From contig JBNKUI010000096.1 of NCBI GenBank assembly GCA_050298535.1, positions 62,001 to 126,000 on the forward strand: 64,000 nt of DNA, read 5' to 3'. The DNA is from JABDMH01 sp050298535 (lineage in GTDB: Bacteria > Bacteroidota > Bacteroidia > Chitinophagales > Saprospiraceae). The notes beneath the pieces were generated by a model that did not search any database, was not told where the DNA came from, and saw only the letters and a program-made list of their open reading frames with translations. A program made the position numbers and the translations under genes. Of the stretch, positions 52,041 through 57,958 are shown in pieces (the first letter of the stretch is position 1; each line of letters begins with the position of its first letter).

Positions 52041-52132
52041 GCCCGGGTGGTGGAATTGGTAGACCCTCCTTCGCTTTTGCTACAGATGGGCAAGCACGCA
52101 GGTTTTGCAGGAAGAAGTCCTGCTATTTCTAT
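52041..52132 (+). pseudogene. Broken tRNA-Leu copy interrupted by hairpin element E
   Basis: The first 24 nt are identical to the intact tRNA-Leu at 52168 (acceptor 5' strand and D-arm start). After GTAGAC a degenerate hairpin repeat (CCCTCC-TTC-GCttttGC-TAC-agatGGG, 52064-52090) interrupts it. The tRNA-like sequence resumes with CACGCAGG and a stem GCAGGA/TCCTGC, then decays. No T arm or 3' acceptor strand is present, so it cannot make a tRNA. The identity also extends 10 bp upstream of the tRNA start (34-bp direct repeat 52031-52064 / 52158-52191 with two mismatches). Confidence 0.6.
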
Positions 52133-52134
52133 TG

Positions 52135-52142
52135 TATCTTTG
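52135..52142 (+). promoter_or_regulatory. Promoter -7 element of tRNA-Leu
   Basis: TATCTTTG, a perfect TAnnTTTG match, 25 bp before the tRNA, similar to the spacing at tRNA-Gly. No good -33 TTTG at the right distance. Confidence 0.45.
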
Positions 52143-52167
52143 AAAGACTTACTTTGTACCTATCTAA

Positions 52168-52252
52168 GCCCGGGTGGTGGAATTGGTAGACACGCAGGAC
52201 TTAAAATCCTGTGGCCGTTGAGGCCGTGCGGGTTCGATTCCCGCTCCGGGTA
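52168..52252 (+). tRNA. tRNA-Leu(TAA)
   Basis: An 85-nt class II tRNA. Acceptor GCCCGGG pairs with TCCGGGT (two G-T pairs), discriminator A. Anticodon stem CAGGA/TCCTG with loop CTTAAAA gives anticodon TAA. A long variable arm (GGCCGTTGAGGCC-like stem) follows, then T arm GCGGG-TTCGATT-CCCGC. CCA is not encoded. Confidence 0.95.
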
Positions 52253-53141
52253 CTCTTCAAGAGACATAAACGATTGATTATCTAATAATTAATATCGTTC
52301 TAAATCCTTCCAGTGACGCTTGAGTGACGGTAAAAGAATCAATGTAGTCTAAAAACATTGATTATGTATTTCGAGAAGAAATCTCAAATCATTCGATCTT
52401 TCATCGATTAACCGGATGGTGATGAACACTTTAGGAGTTAATCCCTTGCCTTGATGATCTCTTTGGTTGTATATCCATAAAAGACTTTTTAGACTTCACA
52501 ACACATGTGCTTGCTGAGTATGTAAAACGTGGAAGACGTTTAATGGTTTACAGAACAATACAAGCGTAGTTGTTGTATATGACTCGGTTAGCCTGGCATC
52601 GAAGCTCATGCGAGAGTTCTATGAAGCTATCGATCGAATGATATGCCCTTATTATGATAATTCAACTTTAGGTTGTCCATTAGAAGGCATTTTGTGGATT
52701 TCTGGACCACTTCTGAATACTATGATAATCTTTTATAAGATAAAAGTGTGGTTTCAGTAGGTCAACATCATTTTTGATAAATGTTAATCGTGAAACCTTA
52801 GACCTGAGACAAAAATGACCCCTGCTCCCACTATGAGTGGTACTGCGATATTCGGGTTTTTACACCAAAGACCGATGCCACCTGATATTGCAAATAAGGA
52901 TGGTGAATGGGGTCGAAAAAAGTTGATATAAGAAAACCGTAAGATGAAGTCATTGACAATCTAGAAGAGTCATCGTGCCATATTTCAATAATATCAAACC
53001 AAGAAAAAATCAGATTGATGGGTTACCTCTTGTTCCCTCAATCATATAAGTGAGTTGACGGAAAGAGTATCTTGTTAATAACAATTTGTTTTCGTATTTT
53101 TAAACTAATTTTTTAATCATTAACCAAATATTACCAAAATC
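52253..53141. other. AT-rich gene-poor stretch downstream of tRNA-Leu
   Basis: About 890 bp with no gene I can defend. A start-less open frame of about 80 codons ends at 52760; its last 50 codons begin with an ATG at 52608 and include MREFYEAIDRMICPYYD. It may be a decayed gene but matches nothing I recognise. The base composition is visibly more AT-rich than the left part of the window. Confidence 0.4.
53072..53102 (+). promoter_or_regulatory. Possible promoter of the S8/I9 cassette
   Basis: TTG (53072-53074), 20-bp spacer, TATTTTTA (53095-53102, one mismatch to TAnnTTTG), 39 bp before the first start codon of the cassette. Confidence 0.35.
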
Positions 53142-53375
53142 ATGGAAGAAGTATTATCAAACGAAGAGTTCAGAAATTTAATCTTATCGACTGAGGAGGA
53201 TGTTCAAGCCTTCCATTCTTCTGCAGCATTGGCCGAAGGAGATAAAGTGAAGTTTATTTGTAAAGTGAAAGGAGTAGTGATCGCTGCACTTAACATTGCT
53301 AAAATATTTGTTGGGAAAAAGGAGAAGGAAGTCCTAAACGGTGTCATTTCAATGCTGCAGGCATTATGTCCATAA
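53142..53375 (+). CDS. Unrecognised 77-residue peptide, first gene of the S8/I9 cassette
   Basis: A small protein split in character. Residues 1-34 are acidic and leader-like (MEEVLSNEEFRNLILSTEED). Residues 35-77 are basic and amphipathic with many Val, Ala, Ile and Gly (KVKGVVIAALNIAKIFVG) and two cysteines (Cys41 and Cys76, the latter followed by a terminal Pro). It has no signal peptide. Such a layout is seen in peptide toxins, bacteriocin precursors and membrane-active effectors, but no known family or leader motif (for example double-glycine) is present. It precedes the protease gene by 52 bp, on the same strand. It could be the protease's substrate, regulator or partner. Confidence 0.65.
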   Translation: MEEVLSNEEFRNLILSTEEDVQAFHSSAALAEGDKVKFICKVKGVVIAALNIAKIFVGKKEKEVLNGVISMLQALCP

Positions 53376-53427
53376 GACATTCCTTTAAGCTAAGCAAACA
53401 TCAAGATCACTTTTTAAATTGATTCTA

Positions 53428-54711
53428 ATGCACAAGTATGTTGCAATAAGGAAAGATTCTACCTTTTCTGAAAGTCCCGGTCTTAGCTTCAGTGATAAAA
53501 AGCAGCAATTAATCGACCTTTCTATTAATCCACCAAAGAAAGACGAACTCATTGCTTTGGGCTTTACTGAAGTAAGAAATTTCGATGATGATAGGAAGTA
53601 TGAAAAAGACATCCCTCTATTCAAATCCTTGGGACATGTCGACGCATATGTAATCGAGGATCCTAATGGTCCACAACGAATGCAGGATGCTTTACAAGAT
53701 GACTTCTATGTCGTTCCCAATGAGGAATTTGAACTATTTCGTGATCCAGGTCTTGTGAGGGTTGCAGGAAGTATTCCAAATATGTCAGATAGGCAATGGC
53801 CGGAAATAACTGGAATCAAACAAGCGCATGAAAATGGCATCAAGGGTAATGACGTGTTGGTCGCTGTTCTTGATACAGGTTGTGACAATGATCATGTACA
53901 ACTCAGGAGAAAAAATATTGATTTTAGATATTTTTCTAATCAGAATCAGACCGGCCTACAAGATAGGAGGGCCTTCGATAGTGCTGAACATGGAACACAC
54001 GTCGCTGGTATTATTGCCGGTAGATCAATCGGAATCGCACCCGATGTTAGACTCATGGTGGCATCAGTGATTGAAAGTGGAACAACAAAAACATCTTTAG
54101 TGAGGATACTTAATGCTCTAAATTGGGTCGTCTCATATTATAGTGTTAGTGGAATCAATTCAGCTATTGTCAACATGTCCTTGGGTTTTACTGAGAGGGC
54201 ATTAAATAGTCCTGCCTTAGATTTGATAATGAAATCAATTAGAAAAACACTCGGACATCTATATGAGCACTGGGAGATACTGCCAGTGGTTGCAATCGGA
54301 AATGAAGGAAAGGATACATATAGGGCACCAGGCTACTTCGATGAAGTACTATCGGTAGGTGCTACTGACCATAATGGCAGGCTAGTAAATTTTTCAGGTG
54401 GTGGTTTAGTCAAAGAGCTAGGTAACAAACCAGTGCCAGATGTTGTAGGAGTAGGGTCTAAAGTATATTCTTCATATATTCGTACAAAGATTGGTGATAG
54501 CAAATATGCACGAATGAGTGGTACAAGTATGTCAGCACCCTATGTAAGTGGAATAGCAGCTCTTTATGCTGATAACTATAATTTACGGGGCAAGGATCTG
54601 AAGCAAAAGTTAATTGAGACTGCACTTCCATTCAATCATTTTAACTTCAATTTAACCCAAGACGAACAAATTCGGTATGGTAATGGTTTCGTTAGGTATG
54701 TACACTCTTGA
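53428..54711 (+). CDS. Cytoplasmic subtilisin-like serine protease (S8)
   Basis: A 427-residue S8 peptidase with a complete active site: Asp149 (VAVLDTGCD), His188 (EHGTHVAG), oxyanion Asn292 (IGNEGKD) and Ser367 (SGTSMSAPYVSG). The first about 125 residues (MHKYVAIRKDST..., then AYVIEDPNGPQRM) precede the catalytic domain and may be a propeptide-like regulatory part. There is no signal peptide, lipobox or T9SS C-terminal domain, so it should stay inside the cell, unusual for a subtilase of this size. I use the ATG at 53428 over an in-frame TTG at 53419. The I9-like gene starts 18 bp after its stop, suggesting one operon. Confidence 0.88.
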   Translation: MHKYVAIRKDSTFSESPGLSFSDKKQQLIDLSINPPKKDELIALGFTEVRNFDDDRKYEKDIPLFKSLGHVDAYVIEDPNGPQRMQDALQDDFYVVPNEEFELFRDPGLVRVAGSIPNMSDRQWPEITGIKQAHENGIKGNDVLVAVLDTGCDNDHVQLRRKNIDFRYFSNQNQTGLQDRRAFDSAEHGTHVAGIIAGRSIGIAPDVRLMVASVIESGTTKTSLVRILNALNWVVSYYSVSGINSAIVNMSLGFTERALNSPALDLIMKSIRKTLGHLYEHWEILPVVAIGNEGKDTYRAPGYFDEVLSVGATDHNGRLVNFSGGGLVKELGNKPVPDVVGVGSKVYSSYIRTKIGDSKYARMSGTSMSAPYVSGIAALYADNYNLRGKDLKQKLIETALPFNHFNFNLTQDEQIRYGNGFVRYVHS

Positions 54712-54729
54712 AATTTAAAAGAGATAGAT

Positions 54730-55059
54730 ATGAACAAATATATCGTATTATTAGAAGAACTACCCTTTGATAGGATAAAGCCACTATCACGCTTGGAAAA
54801 GCTGTCAAAATTGCGATTATACTACAAGGAAAAGGCGAGTTCGTTGTTGAACTACCTTCGATCTTTACATCTGGAAGGTGACATCAAAATAGCTAATGAA
54901 AACACCGTTTTCAACACTCTTTTTCTTGAAAGCGAAGGTGACATAGAAGAGGACATTAGAAATGCCCCTGGAGTGGAACAGGTAGCGGCAGATCAAGAAG
55001 AGTCGATAGAGTTACTCTATGAACCTTTGGAGGAAGAAATTCCTGAAAATAGTAATTGA
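54730..55059 (+). CDS. Free-standing I9-like (subtilisin propeptide/inhibitor-type) protein, copy 1
   Basis: A 109-residue protein. The start MNKYIVLLEELP, a central helix pair, and NTVFNTLFLES with IRNAPGVEQVAADQEE near the end follow the inhibitor I9 / subtilisin propeptide layout (YIVxLK ... GFxxxLxxxxLxxLxxxPGVxxVxxD). It has no protease domain attached and no signal peptide. Encoded 18 bp behind an S8 protease, it is well placed to act as its folding helper or inhibitor. A 12-residue acidic tail (EPLEEEIPENSN) is unique to this copy. The fold call is by eye and moderate. Confidence 0.6.
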   Translation: MNKYIVLLEELPFDRIKPLSRLEKLSKLRLYYKEKASSLLNYLRSLHLEGDIKIANENTVFNTLFLESEGDIEEDIRNAPGVEQVAADQEESIELLYEPLEEEIPENSN

Positions 55060-55090
55060 AGCTTCTATATCTCTTCTGTTTCCCAACTTA

Positions 55091-55534
55091 TTATCTAGTT
55101 AATGAGATCTTCCCACTTATCAGACTAAAAAGAATTAGTGAAATCGAGGCTATCGTAGGGTGATATATCTCGGAAAACACGATGTCACCTGATATTGAAT
55201 ATGACCATACAACGAAGGCAACGGTAGAAATTACAATATGCACTATATATGGCCTAGTTTTGTCAGCTTGGTACTTCATGTAAAAGATAGTAAGCAATAA
55301 GCAACCAATGAAAATTGCTTTTGGAATCCAAGTATGCTTTGCAGAATCTTTTGCCAATCCTATCAATGCCGTATAAAGAGCTACTATTTCGCTAGGAATG
55401 AGCAATACCACCTTGGTAAGATAATCCTTATATCCCTGAGAGACCTGCCTATTTAAGGTGGTTGAAGCATCCAGAGCTGATGACTCAGATGGGTCTGCGT
55501 CAAACACTGCTTGATCGTAATAAAGTCTAGTCAT
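55091..55534 (-). CDS. Four-helix membrane protein between the two I9-like genes
   Basis: A 147-residue protein on the opposite strand. A soluble N-terminal stretch of about 38 residues precedes four hydrophobic helices at about 40-60 (VVLLIPSEIVALYTALIGLA), 69-89, 96-115 and 122-143. The LIPSEIVALYTALIG helix resembles the IPxExVALYxxL pattern of small uncharacterised bacterial membrane proteins. Function unknown. Its position inside the duplicated I9-like pair suggests it belongs to the cassette, perhaps as a membrane anchor, immunity or effector component. Confidence 0.7.
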   Translation of the reverse strand: MTRLYYDQAVFDADPSESSALDASTTLNRQVSQGYKDYLTKVVLLIPSEIVALYTALIGLAKDSAKHTWIPKAIFIGCLLLTIFYMKYQADKTRPYIVHIVISTVAFVVWSYSISGDIVFSEIYHPTIASISLILFSLISGKISLTR

Positions 55535-55691
55535 ATCAAACTCTGATCTTAATTACTACCTTCTATTGGAAAAAACGCTATGTTTGACTTTGGAGCCAAT
55601 ATGTGGGATAGATCGGGGCTGGGGCTGCAGGACAATTTTCGAATGCTATAACACATAATAGTTGAGAAGTAGTTACTAAATGGAGAAAGAC

Positions 55692-55985
55692 ATGAACAAA
55701 TATATCGTATTAATTGAAGAAATACCCTTGGATGGGTTAGAGTCGTTATCACGCTTGGAAAAGCTGTCAAAATTGCGATTATACTACAAGGAAAAGGCGA
55801 GTTCGTTGTTGAACTACCTTCGATCTTTACATGTGGAAGGTGACATCAAAATAGCCAATGAAAACACCGTTTTCAACACTCTTTTTCTTGAAAGCGAAGG
55901 TGACATAGAAGAGGACATTCGAAATGCCCCTGGAGTGGAACAGGTAGCGGCAGATCAAGAAGAGTCGATAGAGTTACTATACTGA
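55692..55985 (+). CDS. Free-standing I9-like protein, copy 2
   Basis: A 97-residue near-duplicate of the gene at 54730. From 55747 to 55978 only 3 of 232 nucleotides differ from copy 1, whereas the first about 55 nt differ at roughly a quarter of positions (MNKYIVLIEEIPLDGLESLS here against MNKYIVLLEELPFDRIKPLS). It stops right after LLY and lacks the acidic tail of copy 1. An upstream in-frame ATG at 55680 adds four residues. It should have the same I9-type fold but may bind a different partner through its distinct N-terminus. Confidence 0.6.
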   Translation: MNKYIVLIEEIPLDGLESLSRLEKLSKLRLYYKEKASSLLNYLRSLHVEGDIKIANENTVFNTLFLESEGDIEEDIRNAPGVEQVAADQEESIELLY

Positions 55986-56101
55986 TGAACAAACTGTGTG
56001 TGTTTCCAACCCTAGGAATCATGGATTCTGTTTGCTAAGATCACAATTCTAATTCTGATGCTATCCTTGACCGCATTATTTCCAAAGCCCATAGAATAGC
56101 C

Positions 56102-56365
56102 CTAATGGGTAAAAGCCTCTGACTTCCAAAACTCATGTATCTTAACATTTGAATCGCAAAGTTTTCCAAAGGCGGTCAATACGGCCGGAATCTGGGGGTT
56201 GGTACTTCCTGAATATGCATCTTTAGTGTTGACTATTTGCAATTCTTTTATGAAAGTTCTATCAAGGTTGTGTCCTCCCAAATCTTGCAACCAAATATTA
56301 ATTTTAGTTGGAAGGCTAGCTTTGCTATCAGGTATCTCCAGAAGATAGGTGCCACCAGAATGAAA
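56102..56365 (-). pseudogene. Start-less coding remnant
   Basis: An 87-codon open frame on the minus strand with coding-like content (GGTYLLEIPDSKASLPTKIN, IWLQDLGGHNLDRTF, KIHEFWKSEAF) but no ATG; a stop lies directly upstream. A TTG at 56288-56290 could start a 62-residue product. It reads like the C-terminal part of a lost gene. Family not recognised. Confidence 0.3.
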
Positions 56366-56514
56366 TTATGGGACCAAGGAAAAGTGTAAAAAAGGATGCC
56401 TATCTCAGGCACCCTTAAACACAAAAGAATTGATTCTCACAAAACCAACATTTCCATTACTGTTGCCAGCGACTTTCAGAAAGTGTAAGGATGATAAAGT
56501 TCCCATATAGTGTT

Positions 56515-56709
56515 TCACTTACAATCAGAGTGACACTCATCCAATTCCGAAATACTTTCAAGAATTATTAATTTGGAATTAGTTCTAACAAGATTGTCAC
56601 AGAGAACTTCTCTGCTTCTTCTGTAGATAGCTAACTTCCGTTCTGTTGACATTATTTTTACTCCTATCGATAAGTGATTTTCGATAATTTGACTGTTCGA
56701 TTTTTTCAT
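56515..56709 (-). CDS. Small hypothetical protein
   Basis: A 64-residue frame starting MKKSNSQIIENHLS with an AAGGGAAG stretch 3-10 nt before the ATG, and ending SELDECHSDCK with three closely spaced acidic/cysteine positions. An internal ATG gives a 45-residue form (MSTERKLAIYRRSRE). No known family. It may be real because of the start-site context, but it is short. Confidence 0.35.
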   Translation of the reverse strand: MKKSNSQIIENHLSIGVKIMSTERKLAIYRRSREVLCDNLVRTNSKLIILESISELDECHSDCK

Positions 56710-56787
56710 ACTTCCCTTATAATTTGCTTGGAAAAAGGTCCCACAACTTTGAAAGCTGTAGGCCTAAAGGATTCTATGCTTTGCAAG

Positions 56788-57231
56788 TCACTGACTTACA
56801 GCCAGGTAGCACATATTCAGTTTGCTCCGAGCTTCACTGGGAGAAACAATGCGAACCAACTCAGTTCGTGCACTGAACATGCCCATTTTCACTCGCTGAT
56901 GGAGGTAATAGGTCTCACCAGCTTCGACCTTAATCGGGAGTCTACTAATATTTTCGCCATGACTGGAGAAAGTATAGGAACCCGGATCAATCAATTGATA
57001 GATGAATCGCTTACCTCCCAGGCTGCCCAATAGTCGATCGTCTTGAAATACATTCATACGTACAGCTGAACCATAAGATGTGGGTCTCATCACATATACC
57101 AAAGCTTGGTCAGGCATAGGTTTAAGACTCTTTGCCTCGTGATCCAACTCCTGGGAAACCTTGGGAATGCTTATGCACCCAACCAACAAGTTGACACAAC
57201 AAAAGACGAATAGAATTTGAATAATTTTCAT
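56788..57231 (-). CDS. DUF2846 lipoprotein
   Basis: A 147-residue lipoprotein (lipobox LVGC). The core ALVYVMRPTSYGSAVRMNVF, LLGSLGGKRFIYQLIDPG and VEAGETYYL matches DUF2846, a beta-sandwich domain found on small envelope lipoproteins. It is 17 bp downstream of the gene at 57249 and presumably in one transcript with it. Function unknown. Confidence 0.8.
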   Translation of the reverse strand: MKIIQILFVFCCVNLLVGCISIPKVSQELDHEAKSLKPMPDQALVYVMRPTSYGSAVRMNVFQDDRLLGSLGGKRFIYQLIDPGSYTFSSHGENISRLPIKVEAGETYYLHQRVKMGMFSARTELVRIVSPSEARSKLNMCYLAVSQ

Positions 57232-57248
57232 GATAGAATCTTTTAGTT

Positions 57249-57827
57249 TTAAAACCGGTAAACAAATGCAAAGAACTCCCTTGTACTGGCAGGTCTGACA
57301 ACATAGCTGACAGATGATGTGTGATTTTCAGACAGACGGTCAACAACTGTTTCGTACTTCTTATAGCCACTGCCGATCAGAGCACCAACTAAACCGAAGC
57401 CAACTGTTAGGCCTATTGTGAGATTGCGTTCAAGTTCGGGATCAGACTCGATAAACGGATCAGCCTTGACCTGATCGCTCCCCAGTAAACTTCCTATGAG
57501 GCCCGCTCCAGCTCCTACTAGACAATAAGTTAGAGCGTGGGATCCTGTTTGTCTGTCAACTTGGAGTACATCGGCCATGGAGCGAATCAATTTAACCCCG
57601 GATGCAGGATCAGTAAAGGAGACTTGATCAGTAAGAGGTTCGTATGAGAGATTCGTGAATTTTTGACTGATGCCCTGATTGTCACGAATACGTCCCTTTC
57701 CGATTCCGTTTGCCAACGTCTCTTCTTTGGCCTCCTGAGCATTAAGATTAGGAAGATCTAGCATGACCAGAATTAGCACAATGAACAGGTTGTGCCAGTT
57801 GTGTTTCAAAAAACTAAATGGTGTCAT
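57249..57827 (-). CDS. Exported hypothetical protein with two glycine-rich hydrophobic segments
   Basis: A 192-residue protein with an N-terminal export signal (ending NLNAQ), a beta-rich middle (LTDQVSFTDPASGVKLIRSM) and two glycine-rich hydrophobic stretches (LTYCLVGAGAGLIGSLLG and LTIGLTVGFGLVGALIGSGY) that look like glycine-zipper membrane segments. I do not recognise a named family. It pairs with the DUF2846 lipoprotein gene 17 bp downstream; glycine-zipper proteins and such lipoproteins often occur together in envelopes. Confidence 0.7.
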   Translation of the reverse strand: MTPFSFLKHNWHNLFIVLILVMLDLPNLNAQEAKEETLANGIGKGRIRDNQGISQKFTNLSYEPLTDQVSFTDPASGVKLIRSMADVLQVDRQTGSHALTYCLVGAGAGLIGSLLGSDQVKADPFIESDPELERNLTIGLTVGFGLVGALIGSGYKKYETVVDRLSENHTSSVSYVVRPASTREFFAFVYRF

Positions 57828-57958
57828 TTTGGATTTTTTTGATGATTAAAAGATTGGGTACCACTTTTCGGTGCCACTGTCATCCTTAGAGGGAATAATT
57901 ACATTGGTATTAAATGCGGAAACCGATAGGGTAGAAAAACATGGAGAATGCTCTAGAT

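Noticed and set aside
51838..52090. CRISPR-like array of short repeats
   Set aside because: The elements are imperfect hairpins of differing sequence, irregularly spaced and mixed with tRNA fragments, with no constant repeat, spacers or cas genes.
52031..52191. attL/attR-type attachment sites of an integrative element
   Set aside because: The direct repeat covers the tRNA 5' end and its upstream flank, not the 3' end used by most integrases, the copies are only 127 bp apart, and no integrase gene is visible.
52608..52760. 50-codon frame downstream of tRNA-Leu as a real gene
   Set aside because: The coding-like frame extends upstream of the ATG without a start and matches nothing; I list it only as possible decay.
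55984..56037. 17-codon frame (MNKLCVFP...) overlapping the stop of I9-like copy 2
   Set aside because: Too short, with no composition or context support.
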